Positions 11,551-29,333 of a DNA stretch of 64,000 nucleotides are shown here, piece by piece (the stretch's first letter is position 1; each line of letters begins with the position of its first letter). This stretch comes from Volvox africanus. Its lineage: Eukaryota; Chlorophyta; Chlorophyceae; Chlamydomonadales; Volvocaceae. Below the pieces are notes generated by a model, which was not told the DNA's origin, did not search any database, and worked only from the letters and a program-made list of their open reading frames with translations. Location of the stretch: assembly GCA_030268105.1 (NCBI GenBank), contig BSDZ01000008.1:1302001-1366000 (forward strand), given 5' to 3'. The position numbers and the translations under genes are program-made.

Positions 11551-14500
11551 ATGTTTAGCAAGAAAAAGACAGGAAGAAAGCCAGGTAAGGCACAAAAATG
11601 TACGCTACCTTGTAACGCTGTCCTATTCTGCTGGTGTTCTGCGGTAGGTTCGTCGCGCGTGCCGCGATGCGCGGTCCCGGTTGGCGCCTCAGACGCCGTT
11701 GCCGTCCTTTTGGATTCGGTCCCTTTCCTTTCCGACAGCTTGCCTCTCGCGATGACGCTGCTGCTTCTGGTCTTCGCGCTGGGCGTTCTGACTGGCCGAG
11801 GCCTCGCAAAGGAACGAGATGGCAAATCACGAAAGTACGCAGTCGGCGGCCGTTCGCGTGAGATGAGAGGGGAGCGCAAACTTCCGGAGCAGCTGCATAG
11901 TCATGAAGAGCCTCAGCAGCAGCCGCAGAGGGACCAGCAGGACAACTTACGGCTGCCTCATAATGATGCAGTCGGGGTTTGCCAGGGTCGGGCCGAGGAC
12001 GCGCCTGAGGTGGGCTCGGGTGGTCTGCGGGTAGGTCAAATGAGGGAGGGGAAGCAGCGGCAGCGCAACTGGCTGGAGGCCTTGCTGGGCAAATTGGTTG
12101 GTGGTAATGGCGGCGGCGGCGGCGGTAAACCAGCGCCGGCCGCGTCAGGGACCATCGTCACGCAGGCGCCACTTTCCCCTGCCGCCAGCGATGCCGCGTC
12201 GTACGTCACGACTGAACATGAAGCACGAGAAGGTGTCCGACGTGGCGGAGCTGCCGCCACCGTCTCAGGCCCCGCCACGCCGCCGCCGCGCGAGGTCAGT
12301 AGTGGTGCTACCACATCATCAATGGCCGCCGCCGCCGCAGATGCCGACGCCGTAGAAGCCGCCGCCGCCATTAGTCATCCCCGGCATGTCTGGTATGTTA
12401 CACCACACGACCTCGAGTTCTTCCGGCTACGGGCCGAGCGAGACGTTGTCGTACATGGCGCGGGGCCGTGGTCACACATCATGGATCGGGAAGTCATTCG
12501 CAGCTTCCGGTACAGCGCCTGGCGCCGTACTCTGCCTAATGGTTTAACCGAATACCGAACTGTAACAGTATTACCGGACTGCAGCCCGCTGGAGTACGCA
12601 GACTTCTCTTTCGATGATAACGCCAGGTCCGTCCAATTGTCCGTATCCATTATCGTACCATCTTGCCGTACGGAATCGCGTACGGACTGGATCCATTTAA
12701 TCATCTGGGTTTATTGGAATACCTTAACACTTGCAGGACCAGGGCATTCAGTGGATTCAATGGGAGGACTGACATCTGCGCAAAATATTTAGTTTGTTCG
12801 CGTTGCCTTTTATTTGGTTTAGTATTACAGAAGATTTCGTTTTGTCAAATCCAGTATTTCGATTTGTTCAGTGCCCGTGTCCGCAGTGACTTAGTCGCAA
12901 TGGCCGCCATTCAGATCTACCAACTTGCTGCAGGTGCCGCTGGGAGGGCTTCATGGTCTGTGCGGAGCTGCTCGAAGCGGGGAATCAGCGGCAGCGGCAG
13001 CAGGTGAGGGCACACCAGGTATTGGGGGCCGTGGCGGCAGGTGCCAGATGTATTGCACGCAACATATTAACATCGCTGCTTTCATGATGATGATGATGAT
13101 AATGATGATGATAATGATGATGCCAACCCCTTTTTCCTGGGAAAGATCGTACGGTGGATCCGGTCATTTCCGTTTGGATTCATAACCGATCGCCAGTACG
13201 TCATCGCGCGTGCGCTCTTCAGCGTTACGCCCGACGGTGTCGTGCACGCCGGCCTGCCGCCGGCACGCCAGTTATCGCGCCATGCCGGCGGCGGTGGCGA
13301 CGGAGCCGCCGATGAAGCCGTGCCCGTCGCCGACTTGTACTGCATTACGAAGAGCATCGACTATCCCGGAGAGTACGACGGAACGACTGGCAGGGTCGTG
13401 CAGATCCCCGAGTACTACAGCATGTGGCGTTGCAGGTGCACGTTTGGTAGTTGCCGGACACCTGCAATGATTTTTGGCGATTTGTACGACGGTCCGGGCG
13501 TACGACGGTCTGGGCATTCATCTGCGAATAACGCACGACACACGAGCACATCTTTTTCCGTACGTCAAATAGCTAAAATAATTATGACATGTGACATACA
13601 TCGCTGCCGACATCGTTACTTGCATGTTATGTGGAAAATGTGCCCTTGCAGAGAAATGCCATTGAATGGTCGTTATGGTCGTTGATTGACAGTTGTAATT
13701 CGGTTGTCGTTTGCAGAACTGTTTCATGCCCCTGGGGTGGCGAGCGGCCCGCCGTGGAGGTGGTGCTGCTGCATTCGGAGGACATGAGGATTCCAGAGAA
13801 GCTGGCCAGGTGGGCCCTGCGGCTCAAAACACAGAGCGCACGTACACATACACATACACATGCACATGCACATGCACATGTACATACACATGTACATACA
13901 CATGTACATACACATACACATACAGATACACATACAGATACACATACACATACACACACGTACACACACTATTTATACACTATTTATACACTATACACAC
14001 ACACATATATAGATAACGTATAAAGTACGCATAACAGCTTCGCAGGCGCTCTTCTTCTATTTGAACGTCGTCATGATCGATACTTCGCCAAAAATGTGTG
14101 CCAACATTCCGAACTGCGCCACTGCACAGGCTAGCTATAAAAATTGGAATGAGCAAATTCATGAGTGCTATGGCCGCTGCCGTACCCGGCTTTGTACTGG
14201 AACGTCGAAGCCGTTGCACGCCCACGCAGCCTGACCCGTTGGCATACGGTCATCATCATCATGCGTACGGTCCGGCAGCACGCGGCGCTGCCGCCGCCGT
14301 ACCAATATTCCCTAGCGACGCCGAGGGGCCGCTGTCACCCATACCCGGCGGTAGCCGGGTGACGGCGGGTCCCATCGCGGCGGCGGCGGCGCCGCCAATT
14401 ACGGTAGCCGGGGCCAGCCGGCCCTTATGGCGGCCGATCGTCGGCACCGGAATGCCACATACGACTGCTTCCGTCGGTCCGCATGTTCTGGCGACGTCGC

Positions 14501-15816
14501 CGCGTGCGCCGGAGACGTCGCCCCACCCTGTTACAAGCCACTCCGCGACCAATTCTCGGTGTAGCCTCGCACAAGGTGCCCTCAGCACTGGTGGCGGTGG
14601 CGATGTACAATACTGCCGAGAGAATGCCGAGGAAGCCGGCGGCGGCGCGGCGACGGCGCCGTGCCCATCAGCCAGTGGTGTGAACGGAAACGATGACGAC
14701 GTCGGCTCTGTCGCCATTGACCCATGGGACACCTTGGCCCGCACAATGACGTCGACGGGCCTATGGCACCGTCAGGATCTCCCACCGGTGCGTACGGCGA
14801 TCTCTCCGGGGTTCTACGGCAGCATCGATACACATTCTAATAAAACGGCAATGAACACGTGATTAACATCCTTGCGTTTGTTATGTTTCGTCGTAAAGAG
14901 TCCAGCCCGCACACACGTGCGTCGACGTCGTCTTAAATGGTATGGAATAATCACCAGTCCCGCCCGCCAGTGCTGTGTGTGTAAGCGTAAAACAGGGTGG
15001 CATTCCTCACGAGCAGCGGCCCACTCACCTAACCCGGGCCCACTCACCTAACCCGGGCCCACTCATCTCACCTCACGTGCTGTGATTAGCGGGACGCGAT
15101 CATCCATTCACGCACTAGATCAGTAATATCATTGTTCATTGTGTATTTTTTGGGTTCGGCGCTTACCAACAGCGTCCGGATGCAGGGTCTAGCAGATTCT
15201 GCAGCTGCGGCACATTCATTGCTGCTCCTCCGGTCAGCCCGCACCCCCCACTGCATGCAAGCGTCTTTGTACGTCAAGTCGGTTCATGATATCGAGTGCA
15301 CAGCAGTATCCCGTCATGCCACTACCAACCTAAGGTGTTAAATGCAGGATTTGAACTTAAAAGAGTCCTTGAATCACGAATCTGTATTCTTATTTCCACC
15401 AGGCGCTGTCTTCGGCATTTGGCATAGAACAAAAGGCCAACAGACCCAACCGGCTGGGTGGCATTTTCGGCTTTGGCTTTGGGCGCAGTGGTGGTGGTGG
15501 TGGCGGTGGTGGTGACGGGGGCGGTCGTATACTGCGAGGAGCGGCGTTAGTCGCCGTTCTTCTGCTGGCGGCCCGACGACGACGAGGACGAGGACGAGGA
15601 CGAAAAGGCGACCGAAAGGTGCTGAGAGACGTCGACGCGGCGAACCATCAGAATACGAAGAACATTAACAACAAAAACAAAATCACGGAGGTGGAGGAAA
15701 GCAGCCGTGTCGGCGACGTCGGCGAGGGCGGCGACGTCAACGGAGCACCTCCCGACGGCGGTTCGGCAACTGCACGTAATGATGGTTATCTGTTTGGTGG
15801 TGATGGTGATGCTTAA
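11551..15816 (+). CDS. Membrane-anchored START-domain lipid-binding protein
   Basis: Exons 11551-12626, 12934-13003, 13146-13435, 13717-13809, 14130-14787 and 15403-15816 join in frame (866 residues). After a basic start, residues ~68-82 (MTLLLLVFALGVL) form a membrane anchor, then Gln/Gly/Ala-rich linkers. The START-like lipid-binding domain covers ~280-530: W-x-x-x-x-D-R-E, YSAWRRTLPNGLTEYRT, CRWEGFM, then VRWIRSFPFGFITDRQYVIA, YCITKSIDYPG, YYSMWR, VEVVLLHSEDMRIPEKLAR and KIGMSKFMSAM. This order matches the plant 'polyketide cyclase/lipid transport' START family. The last exon adds a second hydrophobic segment (ILRGAALVAVLLLAA) followed by Arg-rich sequence, as in plant members. If the donor at 14788 is not used, the frame stops at 14862, with TGTAA at 14980. 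An optional 63-nt intron (11585-11647) also keeps frame. Confidence 0.8.
13084..13122. repeat. ATG/ATA trinucleotide microsatellite
   Basis: A run of ATG with some ATA units just before the acceptor of START-gene exon 3. Confidence 0.85.
13838..14005. repeat. CA-rich 6-bp microsatellite (ACACAT units)
   Basis: Alternating ACACAT, GCACAT, GTACAT and ACAGAT hexamers fill much of the START-gene intron between 13809 and 14130. Confidence 0.9.
14980..14984 (+). terminator. TGTAA within the last START-gene intron
   Basis: TGTAA lies 118 nt after the stop (14860-14862) that is reached if the donor at 14788 is not used. It could end a shorter transcript isoform. Confidence 0.4.
15020..15066. repeat. 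22-bp tandem repeat
   Basis: Two and a half copies of a unit CCCACTCACCTAACCCGGG in the last START-gene intron. Confidence 0.85.
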
Positions 15817-16020
15817 GACGGTGTTGGTGATAGTCGTGATGGAGGGACAAAGGTCATGTCCACCAGGATGCCAAGTATGGCGAGAACCTTGTGTGTCGAC
15901 CTGTTTAGGTAAGGCCCAACAAGGCCTCCCGCGTCCACCTGGTGCCCAATCCCCCGCACGGACAGACGGACGGAGGACGACGAGCTGATGTTGGCGGCAG
16001 GGTGGGTGGTTGTCGTCCTG

Positions 16021-16107
16021 ATGTGATGTGGTGTGATGTGGTGTGGTGTGGTGTGGTGTGGAGTGGTGTGGAGTGGTGTGGAGTGGTGTGGTGTGGTGTG
16101 GTGTGGT
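16021..16107. repeat. TGTGG/GAGTGG pentamer microsatellite
   Basis: About 17 units of GTGTG or GAGTG type in a row. Confidence 0.9.
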
Positions 16108-17017
16108 AAGGAAAGCGTGATGGCGCAGTTGGTTGCGGTCGTGTGCGTTTGGGGGGCAGGTGACTTGCGAATTTCCTGGATGGCGGCTTCTAGATCTTAC
16201 AAAGCTGTTCTGGTCTTGGTGCAGTGTATTCACGTTTGCTTGGCCGAGAGCTGGCTTGTGTGTGTTCTGGCTGAACGCTGAAGGTTGTGGTGCTTCTGCT
16301 TCCTTCCTCTGCATCTTTCGGTTGGCAGTGAGGCACTGAAAGCGCATGACCCGGCGGACAAAGCGAGTGGGGGAGAGACGAGAGAGAAAACGGGGCGGGA
16401 GGGAGGACGGAGAAAGGAGGGAACCGGGGAGGGAAGGGCAGCTGCTGGGTTTCCTAAGATATCGGTGCGGGACATGTCAGTGCCTCCCACAGGAGCGACC
16501 CAAAATACACAGTGGCACGCGTTGAGGTTTTTAAAGGGCTAGGTATGGTTTGATGTTGAACTACCTACTCCCAATTAAAGTCGATCTCCGGCGATGTTTG
16601 GGGTTTACCGGTTTGCAGCATCCTCGTAATATCGTTGAACACCGCATGTCTAGGATGCCGGACTTCTCCCAAGTTGTCATTAAACGGACAAGGAGGGGTT
16701 TGATGCCGGCTTCTAGAGTGCCGCGTTCCTTCATCCCGCGTCCGATGCTGACTGCTGCCGTATTTGTTGCTATATTCCCATTCTCAATCGAGAGAGCGCT
16801 CTGACACTCTGCTGCCTTTGTCTCTCATTATTTTACAGGAAAGCCTGCCTGCATACACGACAACACTGTACAATTAATAAAATTCCGGATCGTTACATAA
16901 TGTTTAGCTCCCATTGGCATCGTCCAAAGTCAAACGACACACACACACACACACACAAACCTGCAATTGAATGACTTCCTATATAATGATGCTTAAGTAC
17001 ACAGTAAGTCGAGGCCA

Positions 17018-17105
17018 GGAGCAGCAGCAGCAGCTGCAGCAGCAGCAGCAGGAGGAGGAGCCGCAGGAGGAGCAGCAGCACCAAATGCAGCAGTAGCAGC
17101 AAGAA
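17018..17105. repeat. CAG/GAG trinucleotide tract
   Basis: Mixed CAG, GAG and CTG triplets. Open in several frames but with no flanking exon signals. Confidence 0.8.
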
Positions 17106-20100
17106 GCATGGCGGCAGTAGCAGCGACTCAGCGCGCCCCCAGCTTTTAGGTCATCACCCGCAGTCGGACTCAAAATCGGGACTAACGACTAACTGTCAAG
17201 CCAGAGTCCAAATCTGGTTTTGGCTTGATAACTCAAATCTCCGCACCTCCGAGGTGGCAGGGCTCATTGCAGCACAGCTAGTTTTGAATGGAGGGCGGCA
17301 GGGCCAGCAGACACGCACGCGAACCCAACCACAGCCAGGTAATCTCGCAGACCAGCCCTCCTACGGTATCCAACAGATTCCACACTCCATAATAAATTAG
17401 AATCGTACAAGGGCAGGATAGATATGCCAAGAGATGTGATGGACGATGATGTCATCTCGAGGGCCCCACGTCAAAATGTACAGCGATACGGGAAATCTTC
17501 CCGCGTACACATGCCTATACACACACAGCACAGACAAACGTGCGTCTGTCCGTCCTCGCACCCCTGAGCTTTGCACACCTTGGCGTTCCTTATTCCACAC
17601 CGACATTCCAGCCCCTAAGGCAACGGAGGCAGTTGCTACGGAAATGTACGGCAGCTCTAAGGAGCGCATCCCGACAACCTGGTTGGTTCTCTGGCCGCCA
17701 TTATCCACCTCCCTGTAGCTTTCCTTCTCTTTTTCCAAGCAGTAATAGTGACGGCGGCCGTACCAGCGGGGGTGTGCAAAGGAGGGGGGGGGCGTAAAAG
17801 CACACGCACAAACACACGTATATGGCTGACATATGGGAGGCCACGTGCAGGCTGCGGCCACGGCGCTGGGGGAATCTGAAGGCCTATCCCCCTGCCACTT
17901 GGCCGATCATGTCCCGTGTGCGCGCAGCTTCATACAGTGTATGTCGCATTGGGGGCCCACGACTTACATCACGTCCATTACTTTATTATAGCTCAAGTGA
18001 AACCTGATATACGTACGTATAGGTACGTACGTTACATACATTGCTAAATGCCGTCATTAACGCGTCCATGTGAATGGCCTCTGGTCGCGCGCCGTTCAAC
18101 TGCTGCGGCTGTAGCTTGCGGCTGCAGCCGGCAGTTCTGGCGGTAAACAGATTGATGCACAGATACACCCCCACACGTACACAAGCACTGAACAGCATGT
18201 CATATTAGCAGGCCTGTACGGAAGTACACCTTTTCACGCTGAAACGTCCAGGGAGGGGAGACCGACGAGAAGACAGACTGGAATAATCCATTAGGTATAT
18301 ATGATCAAACTGACACATATTTGTGCCGTATAATCCAAAGCCAACCAGACCAGGGCCATCCAACCAACAACAAAACAAACAAACCGACCAACCGCGGTCC
18401 ACTGCACGGATGCGTGCATGCAGACTGTATTGTACTGCACCTCCAGTGCAGCCATCTCGTTCCTTCCCAGCCTTTCCACCACCACCACCACTACCACCAC
18501 CAGAGCACACACACACACACACACAGCTATCCCCGCGTACTTCTACCCCTGGGTGCCTCCGGGGTTCACGAATGATGGGCCACCTTAGTACTGCCTTACT
18601 GCCGTACAGATTTCAGAGCCGAAACCCCATTTTAGTGCAAGTGACCAGTTTGGTTGTCATTTCCCTTGTTGCCACATCGAGCCCCTATCCGTACATAGAG
18701 ACACACACATACACACACGCACGCACGCATAATGAGACTTTATTTAAAGCACGACGATACACGGCACTTTGCCACGCTGCCCACACCTGTCTCTCCCTCG
18801 CTTCTCTACAACCACCAACCACCTCTTCAGTTATCTTAACCTCGCGACCCCGACTCCTCAGCCGCTGTAAACACCGTCAGTTTAAAAATGTGAATGCTTG
18901 AAAGTACCAATGTGATCCTTCTAGATCTTTATTAAATATTCATGATGGCAAGTGGACAGTGGTTTTTGCCTTTCGCCTCCTCTAAGGCGTCATTTCGCGG
19001 TCAGCCGGCCGCCTTCCGTCTCAAGCTGCACCGACAGTCCTAGATATGACGCGGCCTAAATAAGCAATAAATCTGGATTTGGAATCTGGATCCCGGATCC
19101 ACCAGGAGGGGCGCGTGCGTTTCGTGTGATGGCACCTGCGAGCACTGCCCCAGGGTTAGTCGGCGACGCCATGCCGATCCACACATCCGCCCCCTGACCC
19201 GCCTCTTACCAGTCCTTGAGGAAGGTCCCCCTGCCACGTCATGATCATCACCCTCCCACCATCACAATCACCGCACCCCGAACCAAGCCCAACTCCCAAC
19301 CCCACCATACCCTCCTCTTCCTTTTCTTCTCTCGCACTCTCCATCCATCCAGCCTCCTTTCGGGAAACCCAAAACCTCAGTTTCGAGGCACATTGACAGG
19401 TCCAATGTCGTATGTCGTATTCCAATGTCGTATTTCGTTTTCTTCGTCACTGTTAACTGCCGCTGCTGTTTCTGATATTGCTGCAGCTGCCGCCGCTCTC
19501 AATATGAAATTCAAAACATCAGGGTGGGTCCTCAGTCGTCGCCGGCACCCGGCATAAACACACTCACCCTAAAACGGCGAAAAAGCACCCTCCCCTCCCC
19601 CCCCCAACACACATACACATATGAGCTCGTCACGCAAGCAGCATGCATTACGAAGTGCCGATGCGTTTTAAGTAAAAAGCCGATGTCAATCTTCCCTCCT
19701 CTCCTCTCCTCTCCTCGTCACCGCCACCACCAGCAATGCCCTCAGCCCCACGCACTGTGCTCGGGGCCAGAAAGCTACACGGGCCGCACTGGGGATGCTG
19801 AATGTGCCTTTCTTTTCCCTTCCTGATGTGATGTGACTGATGCTCATTGGATGGATGGTGGCCTTCCATTAGCTGATACCCCCACCTTCCCAACCACCTG
19901 CATCACCACCACCTCTACCACCACCACCTTCTCTACCACCACCTTCTCGACATAGTCGTGCGGGATGCACTAACAGCTCACCACAACTTAAATTGCCATC
20001 ACCATCATGTAATAACTTATTTCTGCTTTCTGCTTATATGGAAAAAACCATCAGGACACCCCCCCCCTGGCAGTGCACACGACGAGTGAGGAACCGCACG

Positions 20101-21724
20101 GGAAGAGATGGCGGGAAGGAAGCTGGCTGCCGCGGGAAAATTCGCCCGCAGTACGACACATCGTACCGCCCCGCACTTGGCGGCAGCTAAGCACCGATAG
20201 CGAAGCGTAATATATGCCATGAATGCGGCATCCGGCCAGTCACAGCAGAGAAAGCCCTTACTCCCTTACACCTTAACCAACTTATCATCTCGCCGTATGT
20301 GAATAAAAACAGCTATGATACGGTAAGCATATGCTACAACAGCAAACCGGAAGCGCACGTGCCCCGGCCATGCGTGTCGTTGATGCAGCAGCAGCAGTGG
20401 TGAGGGATGTGGGATTCATCTGAAAGGAGAAATACACACACAGGCAGATACGCGTACACACACATACACACAAGTGCACGTAGGGTTGCAGAAGCTAGCC
20501 ATTTTGTCTTTTCATCAATACTACAGCGCAAATCTACCTGCTACTGCCGCCGTCGCTACTGCCGCCGCTGCAGCCGTCGCCGCCCACTGACGCGAACCTT
20601 TGATGATTGGGACCGTATTGGTGAGAGTTGGTGAAGCAGCAGCCAGCCATCTCCCCGCCTCTACCAAGGGACCTGCGCGTCCCTTGCAGCAACAAAATAT
20701 GCATATGTGTATGAATACCGTACAACTTAGAATAGCGACGTAGTACGGCTTCCTTGGGCCTTATGCAAGTGATCCTCATTAGTCATGGGCTCCTTGTCGA
20801 AGGAGGATCCTCCGCATGAATCATTTCCTTGTCCCAAATCTACGGGCCGTACGACACGTACACAGGGAGGGCTCAGAAGGCTAGCGATAGCCTTCTTCCT
20901 TTCGCTGCAGGGATGAACTTTTCTTTAGCTCCGAAGACACACAGGGAGATCCAAGATCCAACTCCCATCAATTGAACATGTTAGCAACAGCCCCACTCTG
21001 GCGCCGAAGCAGCTAGCCGGCCAGCCAGCTGTGACCGCGAATCACCTAATTCAACCGAAACCACCAACCAATGATTAATTGCCACAGTTTTCACCACCAG
21101 CTAGCTGGACCCCTGTGTGCGCCGTATCACATGTACATACACAAATACACACACACAGAGCGCATAACCTCATTCACCGCACATCCTGCAATTAGTCATT
21201 ATCCGCGTGTCAAGGTGAGCCGTTGGGATCCGACTGAGCGAGGCGGCTGTGCTGCAGCTCCCGCCCAACCAAACCAACCTCCACTGGCAGAAGAAGCTGA
21301 TCCAATTTACCTCCACCACCGCCACCACCGCCACCGTCGCAGCCGCAGTCACTGCAACAACCAGCAGCCACCCCACCACCACCACCATCATCATCATCAC
21401 CGTATCAGTAATAGCAGTAGTAGCAGCAGCAGCAGGAAGCCACACCACAAGTATCGCATATCGCGCCGCAATAAAAGACACTGACAACAAAATGCAGCAC
21501 CTCGTGAATGAGGCAGCAGATACCCCATCAGGCGGCCACTTTGGGCATCATCTTTCTTTTTCTCACTTCACTTCACATCACTTCACATCACTTCATAACG
21601 ACTTCCTGCAGTTGGATCCACACGACCCATGCAATTCCCATCACAAATGCTCAGCCAACACCAGCCAGTCATCATCTTTGCCGCACCTCTCCACCCTCTC
21701 CCCTCCTCCACCCTAGCTCTGGTT

Positions 21725-27871
<6,147 letters not shown>

Positions 27872-29333
27872 CGATGTATACTTTCTAGTCGATTTTGAGT
27901 ACTAAACTAGACTACCTGCGTAGCCGGACGTTTGGGCTGAAACGTTGTTTGGCGACTGCACTGGGCAGTACAAGATACGGGTCCGCAACATCATTTCCAA
28001 TGCACAAAAATCCCCCTTGACCTAAGCCCACATCAGATGGTAATATTTAGAGTTTCGCCAGAAACTTGGGAGTTAAGCCATGATTTGGCGCTCCACCGGC
28101 TACGTGACGAGTCACGTCCATCACTTATTATTCGAGCTACACGAACCATATGGCGCAATGGATAGAACCCAGAGAAAACTCTTAATTCCAAAATTTTTTA
28201 CTGCGGTAACTCATCCACATGAGCGCTATCACTTCCAGTTACGGCGTTATGATTCCACCAAGACATTATAAAACTGTCTTGTTGGAATCTTACGGTTTTC
28301 TGGGAGGTGCCAATACCGTTGTTTACACGTAACTTCATGATAGACATCTCAGGGTAAGGCATTCTAGGCTTTGTCCGTGGACACAAAACGGGAGGTGACC
28401 TTCAGCCTTCCTAGGGTCGTCTTGGGTATTCATGGCAGCTGAGCCCTTTAAGCCTTCCCAAATGTGCTATGCTCGTACCTCATGGATCCCATCCACAATT
28501 AATGCTTCAGCTAATCAGCTGCACGAATAAGCGCTAGATGTCAAAATCCTCCTTTTGCTTGCGTTTGTGGAGGTATGGCCGGGGCCTCCTTCCCAGCCTA
28601 AACCCACAAATCTCTCTGCCCAGCCAGAACCTGTACAGCCCACACACGACCAGGGGTCTTACTTTCTTGATCGCGGAATGGCCAGAGCCTTGCCCATTTG
28701 GAAGAGAGGAGGATCCATAATCTGGGCTGCCTTCGGATGCATTAAAAGAGAGCAAGCGTGTTCCGTGTTTCCGAAGCTCCGGGGGCTCTTCTCCCCTCTT
28801 TCATGCGTCATGCGTCAACGTCACCCGTTGATAATGCCGCGTCCGATGCGTGCCTCTTTCCATGCCCGGGTCGATTGTTTTCTAAATTTTTCCCAGCTGC
28901 TTGTTGGCGCTCTTGTTACGACTACCCGTCTCTCCGCTTCCTCTCAGTGAATAGACAAGCTCTCTCGGTGCTTCAGACGACTGCACAGAGCTGAGCTTCT
29001 GGATCAGCTTGGTTGCACATGATATGGATGCACGACCATAGCATTGCTGCTGCCAACACTGCCACTGCCACCGCCTTACGCCAACACTTCCAACCACGTT
29101 CCACTAGGTACAACCATCATTCGTACATTTACAACAATCCGAAGCCTCTTGTGCCCTCCGATTTATAAAGCCACCATAGATACCGTACATTAAATGATTC
29201 ATAATCCTCGTACGTGACGCAATCACTCCTCAGATGCAAAGCGGACCACTGAACGTCGATTTCAGGATAGCAGGCACGCTCTAGTCCCTCCCCCTTCCCC
29301 GCGGCGGTGGCCCATTGCTCTTTCCTTTGCTCC
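27872..29333. other. Intergenic: ARM-TIR-SAM promoter and PPCS 3' UTR
   Basis: Nothing coding was recognised. Both flanking genes run leftward, so the left part should hold the ARM-TIR-SAM promoter and the right part the PPCS 3' UTR. Confidence 0.5.
29129..29133 (-). terminator. TGTAA poly(A) signal, PPCS gene
   Basis: TTACA on + (TGTAA on -) about 200 nt beyond the PPCS stop at 29334. Confidence 0.5.

Larger units (their letters stand above)
15817..21724. other. 5.9 kb repeat-rich region without a recognised gene
   Basis: This stretch holds simple repeats (TGTGG at 16.0 kb, CAG at 17.0 kb, CA runs at 16.9, 18.5, 18.7 and 20.4 kb, and CCACCA-type runs at 19.9 and 21.3 kb). Many open stretches are low-complexity translations of these. 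I found no chain of exons with plausible protein on either strand. It should include the START-gene 3' UTR at the left and that of the ARM-TIR-SAM gene at the right. A fast-evolving or non-coding transcript cannot be excluded. Confidence 0.5.

Noticed and set aside
14098..14862. 254-codon ORF as a separate gene
   Set aside because: Its usable part (from 14130) continues the START domain in phase (LAIKIGMSKFMSAM); it is an exon, not a gene.
15547..16347. 266-codon minus-strand ORF
   Set aside because: It is antisense to the last START-gene exon and a TGTGG repeat, with low-complexity His/Thr/Ser content and no family likeness.
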